Assembly (NCBI GenBank): GCA_002419135.1
Contig: DIFM01000038.1
Span: 1 to 64,000, forward strand
DNA: 64,000 nucleotides
Origin: Dehalococcoidia bacterium UBA5748
Lineage (GTDB): Bacteria; Chloroflexota; Dehalococcoidia; Dehalococcoidales; UBA5627
Direction: 5' to 3'
Position 1 is the stretch's first letter. Each line of letters starts with the position of its first letter. Under the pieces are notes generated by a model. The model made no database searches, was not told the DNA's origin, and saw only the letters and a list, made by a program, of their open reading frames with translations. Shown here piece by piece: positions 8,595 through 17,456 of the stretch. The position numbers and the translations under genes were made by a program.

Positions 8595-10061
8595 ATGGGA
8601 GTGACCAAGAAATTTACAATTCTGCATTCAAACGATATGCACGGTGATTTCTTAACCGAAGTCAAGGAAGGCTCTAAAAGCCTTATCGGAGGGCTGGCGC
8701 TATTATCCGGATACGTCAATAAAGTCAGGCATGAAGAAAAAAATGTGCTTTATGTAATTTCCGGAGACATGCTGCAGGGCTCACTGATAGATTCGGAATA
8801 TCGGGGCATATCCACTATGGAAATAATGAATTACCTGGCTCCCGATGCCGTTTCCCTCGGCAATCATGAATTCGATTACGGTTTGCCGCAACTGCTCTTT
8901 TTAGAAAAAATGGCTAATTTCCCAATCGTCACCGCCAATATTTACATAGAAAAATACGGTAAGAGGCTAATGAGGCCTTACCTGATTATAAAGATGGACG
9001 GATTCGACATTATGTTTATGGGCATAATAACAGAAAAGGTTATCGATTCCTTAAGAAACGACAAATTGGTTGGCAGCTTCATCTCTCTGGAAGATGCCGC
9101 TCACGAGGTAGGTGTTATCACCGATGCCTATAAAAATGACGATATCGACCTGACGATACTGCTGACGCATATCGGTTACGAATCCGATATCGAGCTGGCA
9201 AAACTTTTAAAACCGGAGTGGGGCGTCGATATCATCATCGGCGGTCATTCGCATACTATACTGAAGCAACCGACAACCGTTAATAATGTTCTTATATCGC
9301 AGGCTGGAGTCGGCACCGACCAAATCGGTAGATTCGACATCACAGTTGATGATGATACCAACAGTATTGTCGAATGGAAATGGCAACTCATACCAATCGA
9401 AGAGGGTATTGCCGAACCGGATATGAAGTTAAAGGACTATATCGACAGTTACGCCGGCGAAATTGACCGCAAGTATAATGCTATCATCTGTAAATTTTCC
9501 GACGTTATGACACACCCCTGCCGGGAGGTTGAAACCTCATTGGGCAACCTCTTTGCCGACGCACTGGCAGAAATTGCGCAGTGCGATATTATGCTGATCG
9601 GCTCCGGTTCAATTCGCAGTAAAGTGCTTGGACCTGCCGTTACTTTAAAGGATTACCGCTCCTGTTTTCCGTTCAAAGATTACCTGTCGCGTTTTATAAT
9701 CACCGGAGCGCAGTTGAAGCGTATTTTTGCCCATATCATGCGTCCCGAAAACCGTGACGGCGAAGGAGAATGCTACCAGGTGAACGGTAAAATTCGTGCT
9801 GTTTATAACGATATTGCACATGACTTGTTTTCTCTGGAATTTGAGGGGCAGCCTGTTGAGGACGAGCGCAAGTATTCTATAGGACTTATCGGATACCATG
9901 TTTCCAACTCGGCGGCTAATCTGGATATAACAAATGAAGAACTGACAATCCATGGGAAATCCAAGGTAGTCGCAACTTCCGTTCCGGAAGTGCTTGAAGA
10001 ATACCTGAAATACCACCAGAATATCGGATGTCATGTCGAAGGTAGGCTTGTTTACCGGTAA
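8595..10061 (+). CDS. 5'-nucleotidase/UDP-sugar-hydrolase family metallophosphoesterase
   Basis: A 488-residue two-domain enzyme. The N-terminal calcineurin-like domain has the metal ligands in HSNDMHGDF (about 10), SGDMLQGS (about 57), GNHEFDYG (about 94) and GGHSHT (about 216). The C-terminal 5'-nucleotidase domain (about 300-480) includes ETSLGNLFADAL and the substrate-pocket region near SCFPFKDYLSRF. Unlike most relatives (UshA, periplasmic 5'-nucleotidases) it has no signal peptide, so it is probably cytoplasmic, like the YunD subgroup. Substrates are probably nucleotides or nucleotide sugars. A strong GGAGG precedes the ATG. Confidence 0.9.
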   Translation: MGVTKKFTILHSNDMHGDFLTEVKEGSKSLIGGLALLSGYVNKVRHEEKNVLYVISGDMLQGSLIDSEYRGISTMEIMNYLAPDAVSLGNHEFDYGLPQLLFLEKMANFPIVTANIYIEKYGKRLMRPYLIIKMDGFDIMFMGIITEKVIDSLRNDKLVGSFISLEDAAHEVGVITDAYKNDDIDLTILLTHIGYESDIELAKLLKPEWGVDIIIGGHSHTILKQPTTVNNVLISQAGVGTDQIGRFDITVDDDTNSIVEWKWQLIPIEEGIAEPDMKLKDYIDSYAGEIDRKYNAIICKFSDVMTHPCREVETSLGNLFADALAEIAQCDIMLIGSGSIRSKVLGPAVTLKDYRSCFPFKDYLSRFIITGAQLKRIFAHIMRPENRDGEGECYQVNGKIRAVYNDIAHDLFSLEFEGQPVEDERKYSIGLIGYHVSNSAANLDITNEELTIHGKSKVVATSVPEVLEEYLKYHQNIGCHVEGRLVYR

Positions 10062-10066
10062 ATATA

Positions 10067-10090
10067 TATCCCGACCACATGGTCGGGATA
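10067..10090. terminator. hairpin between nucleotidase and zinc-ribbon gene
   Basis: A perfect inverted repeat, TATCCCGACCA / TGGTCGGGATA, lies between two convergent genes. No long T tract follows, so it is a plausible but weak terminator. Confidence 0.55.
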
Positions 10091-10125
10091 CAATGACAAT
10101 TCGTATACAGCTTATTGTAAATGGG

Positions 10126-10902
10126 CTATTTTATCAGCCCCACTTTCCTTAATGTCTCGGCTACCTGCTGTTGATGAGCATCGTTTATTTCAAATTTATA
10201 TTTTTCGGTCATGGTCTCTATTTCCAGCGGCCTGGTGGTTTTTTCATCGTCATCTCCGCCACCGAACCCCCCCTTAAATCCAACGCTGAAAGCCCCTTTA
10301 TTGAACAGTACCTTATCCGGTTTAAACTTTACTTTGCGAATCTGATTGATATATACGGCAAAATTAGCCGGATTTTCCTGTAGCGCCACATCCGGCGGCA
10401 GTTGCAGATAGCGTTGCCATAAAGTATAACCACTGCCCATTGCCGTAAAGAAACCTCCCACTCCCTGTCCGCGATGCCTGGAAGCCTCTTCTTTTATCAT
10501 CTCTGAGGTTAAAAGAGCACAAATCATACGGTGATTGGTCACAACTATATTGAAGGTATCCGACATAATCAGATTTTTCTTTTTCATAGCATTAGGTATA
10601 ACTCCGATTACCACTTCTCCGGGAATCGGGCCTGCCGGCGGCTGATAACCGTAACCTGGTACTGCCTGCGGCGGCGCATAGTATCCCTGTTGCGGTGGAT
10701 ACTGCGGCTGCTGATAAACCGGAGACTGTTGCGGGGCCTGAGGCGGCGGCTGAGTGTTACCTGGTGGAGGCTGATAGGCAGGGGGTGAAACGGTTTCCTC
10801 TATATTTATACTGGCTACAGGGGCACCGCAACCGGCACAAAACTTTGCTTTTGCTCCCAATGGCTGACCGCAATTCGTACAAAAATTCCTTACAGGATTC
10901 AT
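10126..10902 (-). CDS. zinc-ribbon protein with proline/glutamine-rich linker
   Basis: A 258-residue protein. An N-terminal double-CxxC zinc ribbon (CTNCGQPLGAKAKFCAGCG, residues 8-26) is followed by a low-complexity Pro/Gln/Tyr linker (about 38-92). A folded domain (about 95-258) contains IPNAMKKKNLIMSDTFNIVVTNHRMICA, similar in style to PH-like domains in zinc-ribbon proteins. There is no signal peptide or membrane helix. The function is unknown. It stands alone, divergent from nothing and convergent with the nucleotidase. Confidence 0.7.
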   Translation of the reverse strand: MNPVRNFCTNCGQPLGAKAKFCAGCGAPVASINIEETVSPPAYQPPPGNTQPPPQAPQQSPVYQQPQYPPQQGYYAPPQAVPGYGYQPPAGPIPGEVVIGVIPNAMKKKNLIMSDTFNIVVTNHRMICALLTSEMIKEEASRHRGQGVGGFFTAMGSGYTLWQRYLQLPPDVALQENPANFAVYINQIRKVKFKPDKVLFNKGAFSVGFKGGFGGGDDDEKTTRPLEIETMTEKYKFEINDAHQQQVAETLRKVGLIK

Positions 10903-11096
10903 GTAGCACCTCTCCTTACTATAGTACTTAATTATTGCATATAATTTTTAAGCGCGCAATGGATTTTGTCTATTATATTCAAAATTTAATACAAGGCATG
11001 ACAGCTAACACACCATATCTTCCAAAGGTGAATATAAGAGGTAAAAAGGTTGTTTATTTTCCTATATCCAATCTTAGCTTGGTTAACACCCGACTT

Positions 11097-11534
11097 TTAA
11101 ACACAGTCGACTTCTTTCTGGCTCAATATCTTAATACCGGCTTTTTGCAATGCAAGAATACTGCCTTCCGTATCCGATGGACGAATAATGACACATGCTT
11201 CTTCAATATTGCTCCGGTAGAACGAATAACTGTATTCAATGGAAATATCCGCTTCATCCAGAGCAGCCATCACTTTCGCCAGCCCCATAGGTTTATGAGG
11301 CACGCGAACGCAGATAACTCTATTAGTCTTGGCTATATAGCCGGCTTGATGCAATACATTCAGAGTACTTTCTATGTCATCGCTTTTCACAATAATGCGT
11401 ACTATACCGAAACCGCTGGTATCCGCAATAGTAAGCGCCAGCAGATTGACTTCATTTTCTCCAAGTAGTTCTGTCATATTACGCAGTGCACCGCGTACAT
11501 TTTCCAAAAATACCGAAATCTGCGAAATAAACAT
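11097..11534 (-). CDS. tandem ACT-domain protein
   Basis: A 145-residue protein starting at ATG 11534, with AGGAGG seven bases upstream; a longer frame upstream lacks a ribosome site and overlaps paaK. Two ACT repeats are visible: ISVFLENVRGALRNMTELLGE with LLALTIADTSGFGIVRIIV, and RVPHKPMGLAKVMAALDEADISIEYSY. It begins one base after the paaK stop. PaaK-ACT pairs are common in anaerobes that activate aryl acids from amino-acid breakdown. The ACT protein probably binds an aromatic amino acid to regulate the pathway, which is inference from context. Confidence 0.88.
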   Translation of the reverse strand: MFISQISVFLENVRGALRNMTELLGENEVNLLALTIADTSGFGIVRIIVKSDDIESTLNVLHQAGYIAKTNRVICVRVPHKPMGLAKVMAALDEADISIEYSYSFYRSNIEEACVIIRPSDTEGSILALQKAGIKILSQKEVDCV

Positions 11535-11535
11535 A

Positions 11536-12834
11536 TCAAATCCTCCTTTTATCCACGACGCGCTTTGACTTGCCTTCCGAGCGCGGCAGGGAACGGGGCG
11601 GGACAAGCTTAACATCAGCCTGGATTCCTACTACGGATTTAATCTGAGAAGCTATAGAGTTTTCCAGAGCTTGAATCTGGCTTATGGTATCAGAGAACAT
11701 ATCCTCGGTCAATTCTACATGTACTTCCAGATTATCCAATGAAGCCCGGCGGTCGACAATAATGAGATAGTGGGGCGTTATACCGCTAACCAGCGCCAGA
11801 ACGGACTCAATCTGTCCTGGGTAAACATTTAACCCCCTGACCACCAGCATATCATCGGTACGCCCCGCCAGACGGCTCATTCTCAGTGTGGTACGCCCGC
11901 AGGGGCATGGTTCGTTATTCAGAGCGCAGATGTCACGGGTGCGATAGCGCAGCATTGGCTGCCCTGTTTTAGTAATGGTAGTCATCACCAATTCGCCTGT
12001 TTCGCCGTAGGGCAAAGACTTCCCCGTTTCAGGATTCACCACCTCTGCGATGATATGGTCTTCGTTTATATGCAATCCTTTTTTAACCTGACATTCAAAA
12101 GAAACCCCCGGACCTGCAATTTCGGATAAACCGTAAATATCCAGAGCATCTATCCCGAATAATCCCTCCAGTTCTGCCCGCATCTTCTCACTCCAGGGCT
12201 CGCCTCCGAAGCAACCGCCCCTCAATTTTAACTGCGACAGTATACCCATATCCCGCGCCGTTTCTCCCAGATAGATAGCATAAGACGGAGTGCAACACAA
12301 AATGGTCGTTCCCAGCTCTTTCATCATAATTATCTGCCTCTGGGTATTACCGCTTGACATCGGAATTACCATGGCACCTAACCGCGACGCTGCCTGATGC
12401 AAGCCCAGTCCGCCGGTAAACAGTCCGTATCCGTATGCAACCTGAACAACGCTGTTTGTATCACACCCTGCCGCAGCCAAAGCGCGTGCCGCCATCTCCG
12501 TCCAAACCTCTATATCGTTTTCCGTATAGCCGGTGACTATGGGATTACCGGATGTGCCGGAAGAGCCTTGAATGCGCACTATTTGTTGTTGCGGAACCGC
12601 CAGCAAACCGAAGGGGAATCCGTCGCGAAGGTCATTCTTTTCCATAAACGGAAGCAGGTGCAAATCGTCGATGCCGCCGATATCCTCCGGCTTGACACCG
12701 GCTTTATCCATGCGCTCTCGATAAAACGCCACATTGTCAGATTCGTGCTTTACAATTGCCCGCAATCTTTCCGACTGCAGTTTTTTTCGCTCATTCCTGC
12801 TGATACTTTCCATAGCAGGATTCAAGATGCTCAT
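11536..12834 (-). CDS. paaK: phenylacetate-CoA ligase
   Basis: A 432-residue adenylate-forming enzyme that activates phenylacetate or related aryl acids to CoA thioesters using ATP. Motifs include the P-loop-like GSSGTSGNPIVTGYT (about 92-106), YGYGLFTGGLGLH, YGLSEIAGPGVSFEC, and YRTRDICALNNEPCPCGRT followed by RTDDMLVVRGLNVYPGQIE, all typical of PaaK. The length fits. ATG at 12834 has GAGG seven bases upstream. It is translationally adjacent to the ACT protein. A hairpin followed by a T-rich run sits just upstream and could attenuate the transcript. Confidence 0.93.
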   Translation of the reverse strand: MSILNPAMESISRNERKKLQSERLRAIVKHESDNVAFYRERMDKAGVKPEDIGGIDDLHLLPFMEKNDLRDGFPFGLLAVPQQQIVRIQGSSGTSGNPIVTGYTENDIEVWTEMAARALAAAGCDTNSVVQVAYGYGLFTGGLGLHQAASRLGAMVIPMSSGNTQRQIIMMKELGTTILCCTPSYAIYLGETARDMGILSQLKLRGGCFGGEPWSEKMRAELEGLFGIDALDIYGLSEIAGPGVSFECQVKKGLHINEDHIIAEVVNPETGKSLPYGETGELVMTTITKTGQPMLRYRTRDICALNNEPCPCGRTTLRMSRLAGRTDDMLVVRGLNVYPGQIESVLALVSGITPHYLIIVDRRASLDNLEVHVELTEDMFSDTISQIQALENSIASQIKSVVGIQADVKLVPPRSLPRSEGKSKRVVDKRRI

Positions 12835-12859
12835 AGGCTTACCTCATAATAAAATAATA

Positions 12860-12885
12860 CGGTTCCGCATTGAAAAACGGAACCG
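12860..12885 (-). terminator. hairpin attenuator candidate upstream of paaK
   Basis: On the minus strand CGGTTCCG and CGGAACCG pair across a ten-base loop, followed by TATTATTTTATTA. The hairpin lies only 25 bases before the paaK ATG. It looks like a terminator in the leader rather than downstream of a gene. Confidence 0.5.
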
Positions 12886-12951
12886 CAAAAATTCGTTTTT
12901 CGACAAAAAGACAGGATTATTATAAAACAAACATAGACTTTAATAAAATTC

Positions 12952-12971
12952 CCTCGACCTCACGGTCGGGG
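12952..12971 (-). terminator. probable terminator downstream of tRNA-Ile
   Basis: On the minus strand CCCCGACC pairs with GGTCGAGG (one G-U pair, four-base loop) and is followed by GAATTTTATT. It lies about 165 bases after the tRNA gene. No other gene is seen between 12886 and 13135. Confidence 0.5.
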
Positions 12972-13135
12972 TATTGAGTTCGGTAAGATAAAAAGCCTGC
13001 CATAATACCGCTGAGTGCGTATAAATATTTTTGGATTACGGAAACAGAAAGGCAATAAAGGGGTATATGTAAATGAATTATTGAAGACTGTTAGTATCTG
13101 CAAACAAAGCGACTGATTATAAAGCGGAGATCCAA

Positions 13136-13212
13136 TGGTGGGCCACTCTGGATTCGAACCAGAGACCCCAGTCTTATCAGGACTGTGCTCTAACCAACTG
13201 AGCTAGTGGCCC
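13136..13212 (-). tRNA. tRNA-Ile (GAT anticodon)
   Basis: The minus strand gives a complete cloverleaf. The acceptor GGGCCAC pairs with GTGGCCC, the D arm contains AGCTCAGTTGGTTAGAGC, the anticodon loop is CTGATAA with anticodon GAT, and the T arm contains GGTTCGAATCC. The 3' CCA is encoded (13136-13138). The extent including CCA is 77 nt. Confidence 0.97.
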
Positions 13213-13415
13213 ATTTATTCTATTACATCACCAGACTCGGACTTCAGATGCTATCCCGATTTCATCTCAATGCCTGTACCGAGCCGGTGCACCAAACGCA
13301 AGGCTTATTCTAACGCAAAACATCGAAATAAATCAAGTTCACATTAAAAAAAGTGAGGTAGGATGGATTTAATGGACACCAAAGTAAGGTAAAATAAAGG
13401 GATGGAGGTGTCACA

Positions 13416-13730
13416 TTGAAAGGTATTCCAAACGGCAGGTATACAAAGGAATTTCGACAGGAAGCGGTAAAACTGGTAATCGACGAAAAGTTATCTTGGA
13501 CAGAAGCGGCCCGCAGGCTATCTCTACCAACAACCACCTTGGCAAATTGGATGAAGGCTTATAAATCCGGTAAACTGGGAGATATAGGCAATACATATCG
13601 TCCATTGACTGAAGTTGAGATGGAACTGGCTCGAGTGAAGAAAGAGAATGCTGAATTAAAGATGGAGCGGGACATATTAAAAAAAGCAGCAGCGTACTTT
13701 GCCAGGGAGTCGCTGCCCGGTGCGAGATGA
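13416..13730 (+). CDS. IS3-family transposase OrfA (helix-turn-helix)
   Basis: A 104-residue protein starting at TTG 13416, seven bases after GGAGG. It has an N-terminal helix-turn-helix (GRYTKEFRQEAVKLVID ... SWTEAARRLSLPTTTLANW) for binding the terminal repeats. A C-terminal leucine-zipper-like helix (EVEMELARVKKENAELKMERDILKK) serves for multimerisation. Codons 88-90 sit in a run of seven A (13679-13685). A -1 slip there enters the orfB frame without meeting a stop, giving the OrfAB fusion used by this family. Confidence 0.93.
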   Translation: MKGIPNGRYTKEFRQEAVKLVIDEKLSWTEAARRLSLPTTTLANWMKAYKSGKLGDIGNTYRPLTEVEMELARVKKENAELKMERDILKKAAAYFARESLPGAR

Positions 13731-14590
13731 TGAAAGAGCTGCGACTCGAATATCCAGTCCCACTGATGAGCAGGATAATGAATGTATCCGATAGTGGTTA
13801 TTATGCATGGTCGGACCGGCCTTTATCGCAGCGAGCTCAAGAAGAAATAAGGTTGGAAGTAGAAATAAAGGCAGCGCATAAACGAGCCGGAAACACCTAT
13901 GGGGCTGAACGATTACAGTGTGACCTGGCAGAGCATGGTATTCAGGTAGGAATTTGCAGGATCAAACGTATAAAGAGAAAGCTGGGATTAAGGTGTAAAC
14001 AGAAGCGGAAATTCAAGGTTACTACTGATTCCAGACATAAGTTACCTGTAGCTGAAAACTTATTGCATCAAAAGTTCACGGTTTATGAACCGAACAAGGT
14101 ATGGGTAAGTGATATTACGTATGTACCTACTGACGAAGGCTGGTTGTATCTGGCAGGTCATAAGGATCTGTTTACCGGCGAGATTGTAGGATATGCCATG
14201 GGAGAACGCCTGACGAAAAATCCGGTGAGTCAATCTTTATTCCGTGCTCTGGCAAACAAACGTCCGGAAGTGGGATTAATACATCACTCCGACCGTGGCA
14301 GTCAGTATTGTTCAAATGAATATAGACAGCTACTGGAACTGTATGATCTGGAAGTATCAATGAGTGGAAAAGGGAATTGTTTTGATAATGCCCCAATGGA
14401 AAGTTTCTGGGGAATACTAAAGCAGGAACTAATTCATCATCGGCATTACAAAACTCGACAAGAAGCAATCCGAGATATTACTGAGTATATTGAGATATTT
14501 TATAATCGGCAGAGAATTCAATCAAGATTGGGATTTCTGTCACCGGTAGTATTTTCTCGAAAATATTATGCAGGATTACTGGCAGCATGA
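13727..14590 (+). CDS. IS3-family transposase OrfB (DDE integrase core)
   Basis: A 287-residue protein. An N-terminal HTH_21-type region (AHKRAGNTYGAERLQCDL) is followed by the rve integrase core. The catalytic acids are in WVSDITYVPT, HHSDRGSQY and the glutamate in NAPMESFWGILK(Q)E. ATG 13727 overlaps the orfA stop as ATGA. Since that frame is -1 to orfA and open back to the A7 run, the active transposase is probably the frameshift product. The length is normal for the family. Confidence 0.95.
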   Translation: MMKELRLEYPVPLMSRIMNVSDSGYYAWSDRPLSQRAQEEIRLEVEIKAAHKRAGNTYGAERLQCDLAEHGIQVGICRIKRIKRKLGLRCKQKRKFKVTTDSRHKLPVAENLLHQKFTVYEPNKVWVSDITYVPTDEGWLYLAGHKDLFTGEIVGYAMGERLTKNPVSQSLFRALANKRPEVGLIHHSDRGSQYCSNEYRQLLELYDLEVSMSGKGNCFDNAPMESFWGILKQELIHHRHYKTRQEAIRDITEYIEIFYNRQRIQSRLGFLSPVVFSRKYYAGLLAA

Positions 14591-14624
14591 TAGGTTTGGT
14601 GTCCATTTTTGACATCCGATATCA

Positions 14625-14872
14625 CTTTTCTATTTGCATAGTGTCTTCTATCTGTACAGTATCCATATTTATTATAATTCCTACCGACATTATTATAGCA
14701 TCTAACTATTCATAACCCAATTATACAAAAATCCCCTTCTCAAAACGAAAAGGGGATATTAAAGTGATTTGCGAAACAATCGATTTTCTTATAAAAGAAC
14801 GGGGGGGGGGATTTACACTCATCCGTCATCCCGATAAATCGGTCTGCCACCTTCCCTCAAGGGAAGGCTTTT
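14625..14872. other. intergenic spacer with hairpins and a ten-G run
   Basis: No gene is seen. The spacer holds a stem ATCCCCTT / AAGGGGAT (14731-14757), a run of ten G (14801-14810), and a hairpin CCTTCCCT / GGAAGG followed by six T just before the aminotransferase stop. Confidence 0.6.
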
Positions 14873-16060
14873 TTAAGCTTTATGCCTATCCAAAAAGCGC
14901 TTTATTCTTACCAGCGCTTCTTCGATTTCCTTAAGCGAAGTAGCATAACAGCAGCGCACATATCCTTCCCCGGAAGGACCGAAAGCTGTACCGGGAACCA
15001 CTGCCACCTTTTCTTCCATTAAAAGTTTCTCGGCAAATTCCTCGGATTTCATTCCGGTGCTTTTTATACTGGGGAAAGCATAGAATGCTCCCTTCGGCTC
15101 AAAGCAGGATAAACCTATGTTGCGCAGTCCCTTCACCGTAACGAGACGACGGTGATTGTAATCTTCAACCATATCGACAACATCCTGTTCTCCGGCTTTC
15201 ATAGCCTCCAAAGCAGCCATCTGCGCCATAGTAGAAGCACACATTATAGTGTACTGATGGATTTTGGTCATTGCGGCAATAATTGATTTACTGGCAGCCG
15301 CATAGCCGATGCGCCAGCCTGTCATCGCAAAGGATTTCGAAAAACCGTTCAGTAAAACAGTATGTTCCTGCATACCCGGCAATGCCGCGATACAGGTATG
15401 TTTTACGCCGTAAATCAATTGAGAATATATCTCATCGACTATCATCAGGATATCATGTTTACGGGCAACTTCAGCTATTTTCCCCAGTTTTTCAAGGGGC
15501 ATTACAGCACCGGTCGGATTGGCGGGATAACCCAAAAGGATTGCTTTTGTCTTTGGAGTAATTCGGGCTTCGATATCGGATGCGCTGATTTCAAAGTCAT
15601 TCTCTTCATAGGTGGGAATACTGACCGGAACACCGCCCGCCAGATGAACACAGGCAGGATAAGAAACGTAGCTGGGGTCGGGCAGAATAACCTCGTCCCC
15701 GGGGTTTAAAATGGCTCTCATTACAAGGTCGAGCGCCTCACTGACACCGACAGTAATCAGTAATTCCGACCTCCAATCATACTCAAGGTCGAAACGTTTT
15801 TTCAGATAACGCGATAATTCCTGGCGCACCTCCGGAATCCCCGAATTGGAGGTGTACATAGTCATACCTTTTTCCATCGAATAAATAGCCGCCTCGCGGA
15901 TATGCCAGGGCGTGGTGTAATCCGGCTCACCGATTCCAAGGGAAATTACTCCCTCCATAGAATTTAAAAGGTCAAAAAACTTACGTATCCCTGAAGGAGC
16001 AATCGAGTTAACCCTGTCCGATATCAATCTGCTGTTTTTATCATCGTAACCACTGTTCAT
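14873..16060 (-). CDS. PLP-dependent class I aminotransferase
   Basis: A 395-residue fold-type I aminotransferase. It has the substrate motif GIGEPDYTTP (about 42), SVAL-type turn VGVSEALDLVMRA, NPTG at YPANPTGAV, the PLP-pairing D in IVDEIYSQL, the PLP lysine in GFSKSFAMTGWRIGY (about 238), and the C-terminal arginine in YVRCCYA. It most resembles aspartate/alanine-type aminotransferases of the PatA/AspC group. It is followed upstream on the same strand by an Lrp regulator 33 bp away, a common pair in anaerobes. The amino acid substrate cannot be fixed from sequence. Confidence 0.92.
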   Translation of the reverse strand: MNSGYDDKNSRLISDRVNSIAPSGIRKFFDLLNSMEGVISLGIGEPDYTTPWHIREAAIYSMEKGMTMYTSNSGIPEVRQELSRYLKKRFDLEYDWRSELLITVGVSEALDLVMRAILNPGDEVILPDPSYVSYPACVHLAGGVPVSIPTYEENDFEISASDIEARITPKTKAILLGYPANPTGAVMPLEKLGKIAEVARKHDILMIVDEIYSQLIYGVKHTCIAALPGMQEHTVLLNGFSKSFAMTGWRIGYAAASKSIIAAMTKIHQYTIMCASTMAQMAALEAMKAGEQDVVDMVEDYNHRRLVTVKGLRNIGLSCFEPKGAFYAFPSIKSTGMKSEEFAEKLLMEEKVAVVPGTAFGPSGEGYVRCCYATSLKEIEEALVRIKRFLDRHKA

Positions 16061-16093
16061 AGCTGACCTGCCAAAATAATTATTTTATTATCA

Positions 16094-16576
16094 CTAGAGG
16101 ATAACCGGCTGCCTCTTTACCTCTTCCGGTCCGTTCATTATGACCCCGTCTTCCTTATACCTCTTCATTATAAAATGCGTAGCTGCGGCGCGGACGCCCT
16201 CGATAGGAGAGAGCTTCTGACCGACGAAATCGGCAATTTCATGCATTGATTTACCCTTAACCAGCACCGCCAAATCGTATCCGCCCGACATCAGATAAAC
16301 ACTGCTCGCCTGCGGAAAGCGGTAAATTTTTTCAGCTATGGCATCGTATCCGGTATCTCTCTGCGGGGATACCTGCACCTCGATTAAAGCCCAAACCTGC
16401 TCATCATTGACCTTATCCCAGTTGATTAGCGTCTTATATTTGAGTATCTTCCCTTCATCTTCCGCTTTAACAATGGCCGACACAACTTCCTCTTCCAATA
16501 CCCCCAGCATGGTGGCAATCTGTTCGGGAGTGGTCCGGGAGTCTTCTTCCAGTATCTTTAAAATTTTTTTCAGCAT
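16094..16576 (-). CDS. Lrp/AsnC-family transcriptional regulator
   Basis: A 160-residue protein starting at ATG 16576, preceded by AAGGAG; a longer upstream frame lacks a ribosome site. It has an N-terminal helix-turn-helix (TTPEQIATMLGVLEEEVVSAIVKAE) and a C-terminal RAM/ACT-like effector domain (QVWALIEVQV ... SGGYDLAVLVKGKS). It is the first gene of an operon with the aminotransferase, so it likely senses that enzyme's amino acid. Confidence 0.9.
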   Translation of the reverse strand: MLKKILKILEEDSRTTPEQIATMLGVLEEEVVSAIVKAEDEGKILKYKTLINWDKVNDEQVWALIEVQVSPQRDTGYDAIAEKIYRFPQASSVYLMSGGYDLAVLVKGKSMHEIADFVGQKLSPIEGVRAAATHFIMKRYKEDGVIMNGPEEVKRQPVIL

Positions 16577-16800
16577 AGCATCGCTCCTTGGGTAAAAGTA
16601 ATGTTGAACTTTATTATAGCAGAGTTTAAGCAATATGTTACACATTGAAAATCAGATTTTTTAGAAGGTTGTGATAACCGGTTTGATGATGGTGACTATA
16701 GCGTTTATCGATTTGTTAAGAGCATGGAATTAATAAAGATTGGCATATCTATGGTATAATTTTTATGTCAATTTTCATTTTATCGGAGAGGGCATATTTA

Positions 16801-17391
16801 ATGGCTGAATTCTGGCATAACTTCGTTTTAACTTTTGTTCCGCTTTTTATTGTTATAGACGCACTGGGTACACTGCCGGTGCTGATTGCGCTTGGCGAAG
16901 ACATGACTTTGAAAGAACGCCACAAAATGATAAATGTGGCAACTATTACCGCAATTGTTGTCGGACTGGCATTCCTGTTCTTGGGGCAATTCATCCTTAC
17001 TGTGATGGGCATCTCCGTAGGCGCCTTTGCCATCGCCGGCGGACTAATCCTGCTGGTACTGTCAATAAAATTGATAATTACCGGACGTATGGTGGATGTC
17101 GATAAGGAGGAAATAGTAGCGATAGTCCCGATCGGCACTCCTTTAACGGCAGGACCGGCTACAATAGCGACGCTGTTACTGCTGGCTATGCAGTTTCCGT
17201 TATACGTCGTACTGATTTCTTTTGTCTTAAATATGCTGCTTGCATGGATAATATTCCTTTCAGGCAATAAATTAAGCCATTTTCTTGGGAAAGGCGGACT
17301 CGGCGCTATTTCCAAGGTATTCAGCCTGCTGTTGGCAGCCATTGCCGTTAGTATGATAATAAACGGTATGGAGATGCTGGAACTGGTATAA
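16801..17391 (+). CDS. MarC-family integral membrane protein
   Basis: A 196-residue protein with six hydrophobic helices and the family sequence IVIDALGTLPVLIAL near the N-terminus, then GISVGAFAIAGGLILL and PIGTPLTAGPATIATLL. ATG 16801 has GGAGAGG nine bases upstream. A TATAAT at 16755-16760 would place transcription initiation near 16767, which argues against an alternative ATG at 16765. MarC proteins have no firmly established substrate; an early link to multidrug resistance was not upheld. Confidence 0.88.
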   Translation: MAEFWHNFVLTFVPLFIVIDALGTLPVLIALGEDMTLKERHKMINVATITAIVVGLAFLFLGQFILTVMGISVGAFAIAGGLILLVLSIKLIITGRMVDVDKEEIVAIVPIGTPLTAGPATIATLLLLAMQFPLYVVLISFVLNMLLAWIIFLSGNKLSHFLGKGGLGAISKVFSLLLAAIAVSMIINGMEMLELV

Positions 17392-17456
17392 GATAGGGCT
17401 TAATATTTCGGTATTGACTCTTAGGATTGCGATTATTAAACTGTTAAGGTCGGAAA

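Larger units (their letters stand above)
13354..14624 (+). mobile_element. IS3-family insertion sequence, apparently complete
   Basis: An element of about 1.27 kb holding orfA and orfB. The imperfect inverted repeats read inward from both ends: TGA-N4-GGATG-N6-ATGGACACCAAA on the left (13354) matches the reverse complement of the right end (TCA at 14622-14624). The similarity continues four to five bases further out as AAAAG/CTTTT, so the exact tips are uncertain. No clear 3-5 bp target duplication is seen. Both reading frames are open and the DDE triad is intact, so it may still be active. It lies about 140 bp from tRNA-Ile. Confidence 0.85.

Noticed and set aside
10935..11468. Plus-strand frame over the ACT gene
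   Set aside because: Overlaps a clear ACT-domain gene and shows no protein-like pattern.
13354..14624. IS element as a decayed remnant
   Set aside because: Both frames are open, the DDE residues are present, and the frameshift phase is correct.
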